From Dipylidium caninum (Eukaryota; Platyhelminthes; Cestoda; Cyclophyllidea; Dipylidiidae): 64,000 bases of DNA. Shown in pieces: positions 49,374-62,300 of the stretch (position 1 is its first letter; every line of letters starts with the position of its first letter). Made by a program: the position numbers and the translations under genes. The DNA lies in contig QEYB01000412.1 of the NCBI GenBank assembly GCA_017562135.1, positions 434,001 through 498,000 on the forward strand. The letters are read 5' to 3'. Under the pieces are notes generated by a model. It was not told the DNA's origin. It saw only the letters and a list, made by a program, of their open reading frames with translations, and ran no database searches.

Positions 49374-52300
49374 GATTAATATGGGTTGAATGCTGAATGC
49401 ACAGACGGCGCTTTTCGTCACCTTCACTGCCTAACAGCAGTGCCGCTATTGCAAGATCCGCAGGAATATCCCCAGCTCATTCATTTCTTTCTTTCCTAAA
49501 CATTTCTTGACGGTCGATCGAATTTTATGTTCTCTCGTGTATGTCACTACTTCTCCACTGTTGGTGGCGCTCTCACCATTGTATTAACCTTAGATACCAC
49601 CTGTTTAATTTCCATCTTCAAGTTTTGCTCAAATCTTAAAATATTAATTTATATCTTTTCCAGTATCTTCATCCCATTTTTCCGCAAAATCAAATTTAAC
49701 TCTTCTCACCATATTTTCGCTTCCCGATTCTTTGTCCTCGCCATTCTACCCAAAATGATGGAGTGTGGAGACCTTGAAACCTGACTGATCGCTAAACGTC
49801 GATTGTAAAAAGTTGATCGTAAATTCCCAAGGTCGAATGCGCGCTTTTGAAACATGATCAGCCTCGTATGATGATTTGGCGAGACACCTTTTCGACTTTC
49901 CCAATATCGCCTGGACATCCTTATGTATCTACCATGCTTGACTTTTCTTCTTTTGAAAATAACTGATCCCTGTCCTATTTTTCGCTGTATCATATCAGTT
50001 TTCTAACTCAACCACTTTTTTTGAGATGGATTCCTGCTCTAATCGCTCTCAATATCCATCGGTCGCCTTCACCTCAGCCACGTTTGTTCATTTCAACAGA
50101 TTGAATTGCGGTGATATTTTGTTGCTATGCTTTCCTTGTATCAGACAGGATTAACATTAGTAGCCCGGTGCATCCGCCGGTTCGTGAGTCCAAGAGAGAC
50201 AATCTCATCCGAGACAAATGTCGACTTTGTCGGTAACCTCATAATTTGCAGATAATCAGCATGTGATATGAACAGTGGCAATTAGAAAGGGGCTGAGTTA
50301 TGAGCTTGGCAAAGGACAGCATCAGCCTGACCTGCACTACTAAATGCAGTTTATGAACACATGGCAGGATGATGTGAAGCAACACCACTTTAAAGCTTAC
50401 CATCCTCGATGAATCACCTCTCCATCAATGCACTAGTTGCCGGTGTTGGCATATTATCTCGATTCGAAGACTTGTGTTGAATAAATATTCTGCTTTTTTC
50501 ACGGTCGCTAGGGGCTGGGTCCGGGGTGTAATGTGGATGCTTGGCACGTGAAATGATTCGATGGACGGAACAAGCGATAGCTGTGATCTGCGTGCGCATA
50601 GAACAAGCACGAGATCTAACACGCCGAGTTGAGGGTCCAATTCGTTTTGAATTGCTGCCAACGTGATTGTTTCCATCCAATGGATGAGTAACCAAGTCAC
50701 AGCCATCAGTTTTGAGGATCGACTTACATTCTCCCATCCCCTAAGCATCGCTATTCTCTCTAAAAATTTTCCCATCCGTCTATAAGCGAATTCGCCCACG
50801 CAAACCAGACATTTGCTTTTCAACAGATGGTATGGCTTATCGCGCCTTTTGCCGCCACGTTCCATGCCGAGTTCGTAATTTTTTAAATGTTTATGTGACA
50901 GGTTTACCCCGGTCGCTGTTTACGGCACACAGAACAGTTGATACATGCTTTTCATCTCTGTCCTTTGGCAACAACGATATTAGTTGCCCAGGCGACAAAT
51001 GGAGGCTATCTACTTGCAAGAACAACCCACGACTGATGACATGCTCTCGGAGCAGAGGCCCTCGACTTGTGCTCTGTTTCATGAATTTGAGAAAGAAGAT
51101 AATGACAACAGTCGTGCCGCTTTCAAGATTTCTTGCGCATTTTTCACTCCCAAGCAACATTCTTCCAAGTGCAAACTTGGCTTTTGGACAAAAATGGCAT
51201 GCCTGTCGGCCAAAAATACCAATTCGTCCATATTTCACTTTGTTTCAAGTAACAGTTCGTCTCGAGTCGGATTCACCGTTCCTAGCGTGGGATATCGCTC
51301 TGCCTTGGCCACTTTTCCTCCGTTCACCTTAGCGGCAGTAATCTTCACGCAGCTGCCCGTGAGAATATGACAAAGGCCTAATATTCTTACGTTGACAATT
51401 GACACGGTCAGCCAATCACTAACTTTGGTAACAAATCTCAGATTAAATAAATGAAAAATCTTGTGGGTAAGCCCCCACGTCAAAGCTTAGCGTGTTATCA
51501 AACGTGGCTGACTTTCGCACAGATTCTTACAAGCAGAAAGAATACTCGGCAGCTGAGAAGGCTGTGGCTGGACAGCACCGCGACCCTTGACTGCGACCTA
51601 AGGTAATGAGTTTAGGAAACGGTGCATTTGAATGGCTGAATGGTTTCCCGTACTTCATTCTAATTTCATTTCGAGCTTCATCTATCTGAATTCGTCTTAG
51701 ACAATTTCTCTGCAAATCAGGGTGACCCTAACTAATGGAAGAATACGGGTCGCGAACACTACCACTTTGGCGTACGAACAGTGACGGCAGCTAGGTAACA
51801 GTCCCAGAAAGCGTCTTCTGTCGTCGGTGGGAATTGAAATACAGTAGTTTTTTCCCAAAGAAAACTGGTATACCATTTCACCCGACACCACGAAACTTGC
51901 GAGCTATTTAGTGGAGCTTACGATCTCCGTCAATCGCACCACTGTTGAGTGTTTGGAGGAAAAAAACCGTCATTTCGTGTTAACCATCGCATCATTTGAA
52001 GTTTTTTGATTTAATGGAGCAACATTCTCCTTTAATACACCTATAAACGCAGTCGTAGGGTTGTCCGAAGGCGGGGGTGACTGGCCAGATGGGACGTCTC
52101 ATCGATCACGCCATAATTTCATATTCGTGGAAATGGAAAACCACAAGCCTTACATGGGACACCGATGAGACCTTTGGATTTTCTAAGTAGATGCAAGGCT
52201 GAGGGTTACCCCGACAAATAGAGATTCGTAAAAAAACGGCCTTATAAAGTGGCGCGTTTACCGAACAGTGATAATCGAAAAATGAAGTTGACAATTTGGT

Positions 52301-52423
52301 CGAAAACGTCGATAAGGCGTAGCTAATTAGTATTCTGCCCAGCCAAAATCATCAGAGACATCCAAAGTTGTAAACAAACACCCATTCTGTTAGCGAGCCT
52401 GACTATAAAACAAAGGTAGATAC
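49374..52423. other. Intergenic region, no supported gene
   Basis: About 3 kb. There are overlapping frames on both strands near 50.4-51.5 kb (for example 50832-51332 plus, 50425-50865 minus) but none has domain similarity or phase-consistent splice partners. A minus-strand segment around 51235-51370 looks weakly protein-like. I cannot support a gene. Confidence 0.35.
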
Positions 52424-52652
52424 CTTCCCACCTAAATAGGCGTCCAGTTGACCACTGAAGCGGAAATCGCTGCCCGAAATGCTGATGCTGACTAGGAAGT
52501 GTTTGAACTGATGGTACGCGCAAATTTGTGGTGGACTTGGTGCGAGCGCTATAGCAGCCTGACCGGCGGCACTATTCATGTTCTTTTGAACTTCGTTAAT
52601 GAAAGGTGATAACGCTTTCGGGTTGAGCGGTAATGTTTGACCGCTCAAGATC
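52424..52652 (-). CDS. Possible isolated coding exon, unknown product
   Basis: A minus-strand frame of about 75 codons that reads like real protein (for example NEVQKNMNSAAGQAAIALA, then SISGSDFRFSGQLDAYLGGK) and ends at a GTATCT donor at 52423. No convincing acceptor, start or partner exon was found, and I recognise no domain. It could be an exon of a gene between the foldback element and the gene ending at 53323, or chance. Confidence 0.2.
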
Positions 52653-53322
52653 AATTTTCAGTGCACGTACCCAATTCGATAAGCCTTGCGAATCCGCCAC
52701 CATAAAGTAAGGTTGGAGAGTGGGGAGATTTGAAAATGAGACTATTTAACCTAATAAGACTTTTCGGCAATCTGTCAAAAGTAACCAGGAGTTTGAGGTT
52801 CTTAATTTCAACCCAGTAAAACACGAAAATGAAAAGGATGCAGCCACGTGTTTTGAAGAAGCTAGAGCCTCTCTAGCATTTCAACTGGAGAACTACGAAG
52901 AGCACTGGAACCGTTAAGTCATTCGAAAAACAATCGGTTAATCGGACGACTAAATGGTATTTGGATGATAATAAACAAACGAATTAGAAGTATTTCAGAG
53001 CTGGATCGATGTAAGGCAAAAACACATTTTACGGGTGACGTCGCGAATTTATTTCAAAGGGTAACTGAAACACTGAAAAATTGAAGCAACCAAAATAATG
53101 CCTATCTGCCACTCCAATTAGAAGTCATATCACCACAAGAAGGGAGGATATCACAAAAATTTTTACTCTCAAGCCTTAACGAATTGTAAACTTCACTTTT
53201 TCTTAGAAAAATGCGACAACAGTTGAAAAGCTAATAAGATAAAAAAGTGCAAAAGTCTAGAAGTAGCAAAAGAAAAATACAAATAGGACCACAAAAACAA
53301 CTGTACAAACACTTGAATTTAG

Positions 53323-56300
53323 CTACAAATCCACACGAATTTTCTTTTCCTCCGACTGACCGCGCTGACACCATCTCAGGAGGCGTTTCAATTTCTCTGC
53401 TTCGTCTTTCACCTGGTTCAGACTAAAAGCTCATGAAAAGAATAGAGTAGCAGACTACAACAAACCAATCACTAATGATGATAGAAAGGTTATTCACCGT
53501 CCGGCAAATTCAGATTGCTGAAAGAAAGAATAGGCGAACATAAGCAACAGTTTACTGATTTATGAATTAGTACAGCGAACATACCATGAGGCTGAGAGTC
53601 GAGAGGAGGAGATTGATGCATTGCCCCATGTCGGCAAGGAAACTAATGAAAGGCAGAAAGGACTCTTTACAGAAAACATAATTGAGAGGGATTAGGAAGA
53701 GAAGTATAATTAACTCACGCGGTCGAAACTGCTGGTTGCTGAAAGTTAAAAAAGGAAGAAAGCTCCGTTAATGGTGTGACGAGATATCAAGTTTTAACAG
53801 AAGTGAGGAGTACTCTGATTTGAGTTTACGACTATTCCCTGATGAAAAAGTCAATTTACATTAAAAGCAGTGAATAAATGGAATATCCAAGTCGTTAACT
53901 CAGACAAAACGGCATGCACCTAACATGAACGGTTTCTTAGACAATGTCACTATGCTCAAAAGTCAACACTTTTTTTAACCAAATAGGATAAAAACATAAG
54001 AAACAGATGTCACTTAGTGAATTTGAGTAAGTCAAAAGCATTAATGAACACGCCGAAGAAACTTCATGGCGTACAAAGGCTTTGTCTCTCGGTACGTTCT
54101 TGACTGTCTTTGCTATTTTCAATTTACTTTGTCGCAGTTCCATTTCGAGTTCATCGTCCTCGGAAAGGTCAAAATCGAAGACACCGCTAGTATTCGGAGT
54201 CGGTGCGAACAGTCGCAAGTTTGATAAGTGACTCGTGTCCAGATTCGTTTTATTTGAAGGGTTCTCATCCGCCGCAGTCTTCCTATTTGAGTTAACTGTC
54301 CGAGCTGCCTTTGCTGGTGGTTTGGTAAGAGGAATTGGGGAGGGAATGGAAGGGCTGCGGCTGGAGAGATCGACGAAATCAAGTTCGTTGCTTTCAAGCA
54401 GATTGTGGATTAACAGATGAAAAACTAGTTAGGGAACACGGGGTGTTATTATTTAAAAACAGTGTTTTTGAATTCATTTATCTATAATTGACATAATCTT
54501 ACTGGACTTTAGTCTTATTTAATAGATAGGAATTCAAAGGAAGAAATAATCTACTCAGGGCAAGGGAAATTAAGAGTGCACGAAGTACACACTCACGTAA
54601 CAAGACACGCTACTTTGTCGTTTGTAACTTCATCTAGCTCTATATTTGCTGTGGCAAAAGGCTTTTTTACCAGTAGACTTGGCAGTACATTAAATAAGTC
54701 AAAAATAATCTCTCCTATCTTTTCTAAAATTTAAGGTTCGTAAACACTAAAATGAGATAGGCTTTTGCATACTCATAAAATCCTACAATAGTATTATCCT
54801 TCTAGGACCCTAGTAGAAGGAAAATAAGTATTGAGGACTTCAGGCACCCGCGTGCAAGAGTCTACATTATTCGGCAATATCTCGATCGACGTCTAAAAAA
54901 TCGAGGCTTATCGAAGCCAAAGGTGACTTAAGAGAGGTTGTTTAAGCATGACTAATTTGGACGTCGGAAATTTGGATGTAAAGGATTAAGAATAAGACTG
55001 GAAAACCTTGAACGCACATGTATAGAGATTTCACTATCTTGGAGCAAAATGTTGATAAACACGCAATAAGACGAAGTTTAATCTGAAAGAATTCCGAGAC
55101 CAATTAAGATTTAAGGTAGTTGCTTGGGGCAGACCGATTACGCAACATTGATTACATAATTCAAGTCTGAGTAAATAGATGCAGTGTCTTCATTCCGTTT
55201 CCCCTTACATAAATATGAATTAAGATAAGGTTGTGGAGGAAAAGAAATACCGGAGAGTACTAGAAATATTTACGGTCCACAGAGAAAAGAAATCATTAAG
55301 AAATTTACAAACTTTCACAGATTAACCAAAGTGGTGTGGTATTTGGTGCGAGTTTAACTGCCATATTCACGGAAAAACTCGCCTAATGCATCGCACAATT
55401 CCAAAAATTGTGAGGTGAAATCAAGACTCTTCACAATCAACGGAACATATAGAGAGGATAATTTCTTACTGAAATCCTCTTGTAATTATGAGGTTACCGC
55501 GAAACCACGAAGTAGTAAATGATTCTCAGCGCTTTTGATAGTTGCCTTGTCACGGAACAAATGATAAAAAACGGAAGCATCTTAAAACGTTGATAAAAGG
55601 GGGCAAGAAATTAATTGTTTAGATGATGTTAAGGGAAAAAGTGAAACATATTGCTTTGTGTGGAACAAGCGGAAGGAAGTAATTTCGTAAATAATTGTTT
55701 CTCTAAGAAAATGCGAGTCAACCCGTATAACTCAACCTTGAAAAGTATTAGACACATGAAGATTTAAAGAACACAGGGGCGGCAATTGTGAATAGACTAC
55801 ACAAATAGCTATGTCAAATAGGTAAAGTGGTGCAGTCTTGCATGCGAAACATGAGTATCATGAAAACAGTTCACTGTGAGACACTTCTTGCCTGAAGACT
55901 GAGTCGAAGGATAGGAATCAGTCCATTGGGTAGGATACAGAATCTTACACCTAAATAATCCAACAGGAGATAAAAAAACCCCGAAGAAAATAACAAAATT
56001 CTTAAATAACCCCAAAACTTTTTGTCATTTGGGTTTTATGGGCGATAGAAACTATAGAAGGCAAGATGAATAGTCCGTGGCTTTATCTGCATGTTAGTAA
56101 CTCTAAGCTTCACGGGAAATAAAAAGAGGAAGCATAATTGGAATAAGGAGAATTGAATTGAAATTTCCAATGGAAGTGATGAGAACCCGTCATGTTCGCT
56201 CGACACTGAAGATTTTTGATTTTTCGAAAACACCACCTAGAGCATATTGAATTTCGGTAGGGATGTAAGAAGCCTCAACTTTGAAAAGACATTTCATAAA

Positions 56301-59300
56301 CTTTGGAAAAATCCAAATTTTAACGGAAATAGCGGACAAAGTAGCCAAAACACACAAACGAGTGGAGAGAAACGGTGCCGTAGATCAAAAAGTGTCGGCA
56401 AACAGTGAAGCAACACATAAACAGGAAAAACTCACAAACTCGTCTTCAAAATGCGACTTCTGGCGATTGCAGCTGCACGTCGGATTGCAGGTCGTGATTG
56501 TAAACGACAAGGCAATTCGTTATTCCGTTTGGCAACATCTCTGGTTGATTCTATCAAGGGAAGATTTAAGGCATCTTCTTTTTCCGAGTTTCCCAAATGA
56601 GCTGTAGATCGGAGAGTCGAGCATACTTAAAACCACAATAATCGTGGCCATGTCTTATAAATCTTAAAATATTAACTGACAAAGCTGAAAACCACGGTTT
56701 CCATCTTTTTCCTCCATTGTTTTTGATGTGTATTTGCGTTGGTTCTTTTCGGCATCAGTCGTTTTCTTCTTACTGCTAACCATCGACATCGACTTTTTCC
56801 GGGTCACCTCAAAAAATCTCTTCTCCACCTCACGTCTATTTCTTTCCGCAAAACTTGATGCAAAGAAACGCCGCTGACACCGAAGAGAAGTCTGATTTGT
56901 TGAACCTTCCGTTGGAAACGCCTCTTCTTCGAGCAAAATCTTACCGGTTGATGTCTTAGCCGCAATGTTGAAGTATTTGTTCCCAAAAGCTGGAACAATG
57001 AGACCACCTACACATAGGAAATTACATTTTGATAGATCAAAACTGTACCGGTTGTGGGAGGATGACATTCCTGAATTGAAATACTCTCCACATTTGGACA
57101 AGGTGACTCGTCGGGAAGATAGATTGCAGTGGTGTTACATAAACGTCGCGAGGACTGCATGTTCGTGGAAGTGTAGAAATCTGAAGGAACTTTGTCGTGA
57201 TTTTCCAAAGCACAGATGGCCGCTTCCAGACGTTGAAAGGGTGAAATAACCATAGGAGATGGTGCAGACTGGTCGGCAATTTGTGAGTTTTCTATGGTAG
57301 AATTTGCACCACCAGTAGTACAAGTAGTATTTGTTACAACAGAGGCACGGTGTTGGCGATGACTTTGGCGACGGGTAGATAGTGGAGGACGTTGAATAGG
57401 GCTAAGGAAAGCGTTGCCACAGAATTTTACCTTGAAGTAAACGAAAGTAAGGTGCTAGGCTTGATAACAAACATGAAGACAAACGGATCGAACAAAACTA
57501 ACCTGTTCTGAGGATTGAGGAGGCAGTGGTACCAATTTTTGTGGTGTCAATTCGGTATCATCCAAATTAATAGGCGCGATAGTAGGTGCGCGACCCACTT
57601 TTGGCTTCTGTGGTTCAATTTCTTGAATCATTATAAAGTACATTGTAGACGTTAGGTTAGACCTTCCTCTATTAAGCCGCATTGAGGTATTTTACTTACA
57701 GAAGTAAGTAGGCACTTTTAATCAAACATCATAAAAGTACAACCTAGAGTCGCGGGCGACAAATAGGAGCCAAATCCACTATAAGCATAGATTTTTACAA
57801 AAAAGCTTGTGGGAAATCGGTTCATCGTTTAATGAACCCTCATTAGTATATTTGGTTCAACTAAAAGATCTGACGAAATGCAGACAGCATTAATATGAAT
57901 ATACCAGGAGAAGGTGTCTGTAGATATCACCCTAACTTACACGCTTCTTAATTAAATTTGAGGTATAACTCAGTCATTTTAGCAAATCAGTCACCGGAAA
58001 GAAATTATCAAGTAAATCTCTACACGAAACAACGATCAAATGTCTATTGGTTGCATACAAATTTTACGAGGAACTAATGAATTAGTCTAAAGGTAACTGA
58101 AAATCGCGTGTCATGGACACTTGGCCTACCATGACTTCGCGTAAACAGATGTACCACAAATGGATAGAAGGCAATGTCATAGGATATCATTCTTATTCGA
58201 TCTAAACATTCAGGTAGGAAGACATCACTTTTTCTGAACCCTAAATTTACGAGCTAAGATTTTGCATTTTTCAAGCGCAAGAACAGAAAAGCCTGGTACA
58301 AGGTGTTTGTCAAACACATTCAAATATTACGTGCTCCACATGTATAAACATCGAAATATTCGCAATTTGTTATGATCCTTAGTCTGACCAAATAAAAATC
58401 AAAACAACACCAAACCTCCGCTTTGGCGAAAAGAATCTTCTTCAATTTGTGGAGACAAAACTTTGATAAGATGTGCACGATGAATAAAGTTTTCATCATT
58501 GAGAGGCATGGCAGTCCTTCTAGCACGTTCAGGCGACTCTAAAACGGTAACGGGATATTTTAGGGTGAGCATAGAACGAATATGCGGCATCTCAGCGAGT
58601 TAAGTAACTAACCGTCGCTGAGTCGACGAAGCGTCTTAGCAACCGTTTTGTCATTTGGAGGCATCATAATCACAATCGATGGAGTGTGCAGTGGTGAGAC
58701 AGCTTCGATGAGGCATGCAGTGTCAACTTTCTCGGATTCTAACTGGATGGAAGAAGTAAACTCCAGAGGGGTGGACGAGTTTTTCACTGGAGGACATTGA
58801 TTAATGACAGATTTGTGTACCACTGAGAGATGAGAAAATCAGAAATTTAAAATAGCAACATTTGAAAGCATCGCAGACGTAGAGGGGAAATTACCATCAT
58901 AATTTAAATGTTGAGATGTATACGGCCCCTTCGATTTGACACAACCTTCATCTAAAGCAGTGGGAAGGCAGGCATGTAAGAACCTATGAAATACTTTCAT
59001 AAATACTAATAATGATTGAAAACAGACTATTCTTTAGATAAGCACTTAGAAGTGTGGGGAAAAACAAGCACATCATTAGCATCATCGAGAAAGACGGTCA
59101 TTATGGAAAAGTAGCCTCCATACCATGATTTTACTCTTTGCATCATACATTAACACCAATTGATTTGCTTAAAGAGGATGCCTTTGAGTAATTGTTAACA
59201 TAACGACGGTGATATTTCGATGTCATATCATGCCAAATAGTCCACGAATAATGCTAAGTCTATGTTTAGAGTAAGTTAAATAGACTAAGAACTTCTGGGT

Positions 59301-62300
59301 GTCTTTTCTTCTATTCGCTGCATTTCAACCGCCACAATAAAGTAAGTAAAAAGAAACAGGTTGGATAGCTTTTTCCCAGCCCGGTTGATATGGTGGTAAA
59401 GGGGTGATTTGGTACAAATTACAAGTGGGAAACCGACCTACAAGCAGGTCCTCCTGAGAAAGATCAAACGGCATCGTGGAGGAGTCCAAAAGAGGTGAAC
59501 GCGTTCTTACTACTTCATTTTTCTTCACGTCCCTATTCTCAGTCAGAACTTCTATGTCATTATTAACGTTGATATTTCCACTGCCACTGGCGTAATTTTC
59601 ATCTAAATATTAAAAAAGTGCGTCGAGTCTTTATGGAAGGGTGAAGCTCAGCCGCGTCTTTGTTGCAAAAACTGCAAGTCGGTGTGATAAATGAAAACAC
59701 ATATCTCTTTACCTTTGGTCATAATTCATAAGCTTATAAAAATTAGTCTTTATGACAAATGACAATAGACATTACAATTCTTGAAAAGGTTTCTTAAATT
59801 TTGCTTCGACAAAGTAAACGTAAAATTCAATAGTTTTTTTAGGAAAACTATAATGAAGGAGGAGAACAGTAATGATTGGTTGAGAGAAGTCGCTGAAAAA
59901 TGACCCTCAGATCCATTGGAAGGGGTTGCAAAAGACATCAGTTGATATGGGAGATAAAAACAAAAGTAAACCAATTTAAAAATGCGTGGAATCGCTGCTC
60001 CATAGCCATAAGAGACAACAGTAGCAGACGATTTAGAACCTCTTGTAATGCTAACGCAGTTGTAAATATCAAAAAGTATGCACAATGTAGTCTTCAAAAG
60101 AGCAAAAAAACAAGCGGAGATTGGTCATTAGGACAGACATAAGAACCGCATGTCAAGATATAAACATCGTAAGAAAAAAACGCCTGTGAAGTAATAAACT
60201 AAGGGAATATTATGAAGAATTGAAACATTCAGGCAAAACATTTGGAAAGTGATTCCGCGTGGGTCCGACTAGGCCATCTGATTTGGCAGTAAAACTTCAC
60301 TGCTTGACGTTCCATAAGGCAAACCGTCTTTTAACATGAAAAACTTTCCCGATTACGTAAATAATAAACGTCACTAAGAGGTGTGATGGATCTACATTGT
60401 TGTAGTGGAGAAGTATGCGACAAATAACCAGGGAGGCCACCGGGAGTGCATTCCAATTGCAAGACAGTCTGTAGGATATATCGAATTCATCGAATATACC
60501 CCTCAGCACTAATACTTAATTTTCTCCTCTCACAAAGTCGACTTTGATAACTAATTAGTCTCTCCAGTTAATTTAAATCAAAAGGGAACTTTACATTACA
60601 GACATCTCAACAATATAATGATGAATAGGTTAGAATAATGTTGTCAACATTGAAGAAGTATATTTTGTAGAAGGGGGAATTGATTAAAGGTCTACGCTGT
60701 TAGAAAGGAATGAACGGCTCTGCAGAAGCACCCGGTAGCAAAAATGTTATATACAACCTCATGCACCGAATCTCAACGGAAATATCCACTGATGTGACGG
60801 TCGGGTAAGAGAAGGGTACAACAGCGAAGATAATAGGATTCATATTTCTCAACAATCATCAGAAGTTAAACGGAAAAAAAAAATTTAATTGACTCACCTT
60901 TGATGATTACAGTTTGTTCTATCTTTCCAACTTTATCCGACAATCGGCCGCTTCGCCTGCACGGTCGCAAGGGTTTAAGAGCCTCCGTACCCAGTACTGA
61001 AACGATGTCATCAACCACACTGCTTTTCTCGATCTTAGAAGTCGTCGGCCGCTCCTTTGAATGTAGCTCTAGGCCATTTTCGTCGACGAATTTCTCGAAA
61101 GTTCGCAAATTTGTTATCGTTGCCTCGCGTTGTTGAGCTTCCGTGTCGCTAGGACAAAAGAGAAAAGACGTTAATAGATGTCCTCGTGCCTAAAAAAGTT
61201 CATATTAGTGTTATAGGGGGAAAAGGGAAGGAATAAGAGAGTTCAGCAAAAGTGGTTTTAACCATTGCGTACAGTAGCAATGGGCAAATAATACTGAAAT
61301 CAAAATATACGAAAAATTTTCAATCATTTTAAAATCAGATGGATACATAGATCTCCTCATGAGCTTCCGCAAGTAAGGAAAATAGCTCGATCCTGAGTTT
61401 GAGTTGAAGTAACCGATCTAGATTTTTAAGAGTAGAAGAGCACACCCTCCTTCAATAGCCGAGGAATGAGATAAATGGTGAAAGTTTCGCAAATAACTTC
61501 AAACAGTATTCTTAAAATGTGCCAAATGACGAAAAATTCATGATTCTCATTCAAAATTGACCAACTCAGTACAACAGCAGGATTTCTTTTCAACGAAAAT
61601 TGTTATTTGCGACGATGTCTCGCAAATATTTTAAAAGAGTAATCTAGGGGTTTGGAATATAATGTAGTGAAATTTTTTCTCGGTATCATACGATGCATTG
61701 AAGAGTGGGAAAAAACTGTCGCCTCTTTATCATAATTAAATCTAATTCTCCCAGAATCCTCATTGCTGACAGACACGAGTTAAAAAATACCCTGCCTGGA
61801 TGTAGTCAAATCATTTACAATGTTCGTGAAGTCGATAAAGAATTCAAGTTGCATGCCATCGAATAAAGATCATATTCTACCTTCAAATCAATGAATGCAT
61901 CGACAAAATGGTTCTGTGAAATAAAATTTTAATCGAAGAATTTGTACCAAATTTATCTTTGATCATTTGCAAGATGAAAGTTAACCACATCTTAATATTT
62001 TCTACCACTTTGAAACCCAATATTTCTTCTTATCACTGATTAGATCAAGTTATGGAAGGCTAATGAAATTTAATATTAGTAAAAAACTCTACAACTATCG
62101 TAATGAAAGAGCCCAGTGTGATATTTCTACATTTCCATGAAAGTAGATCTTATGGATAATCAATCAAGTTGTTCTTACCTGATATCATCCAGACTATACA
62201 CATTATCCTTTTGTAAAAACACTTCTGGAGTCGAAATATCGGTTTTTGCAGACACGAAAAACTTTCGTGTTCGTTTCTTTGCTATAGTAAAAGAGCCTTG

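Noticed and set aside
50425..51332. Overlapping ORFs of 107-166 codons on both strands
   Set aside because: No similarity, no consistent splice phases, and both strands are open at once, as expected by chance in GC-balanced sequence.
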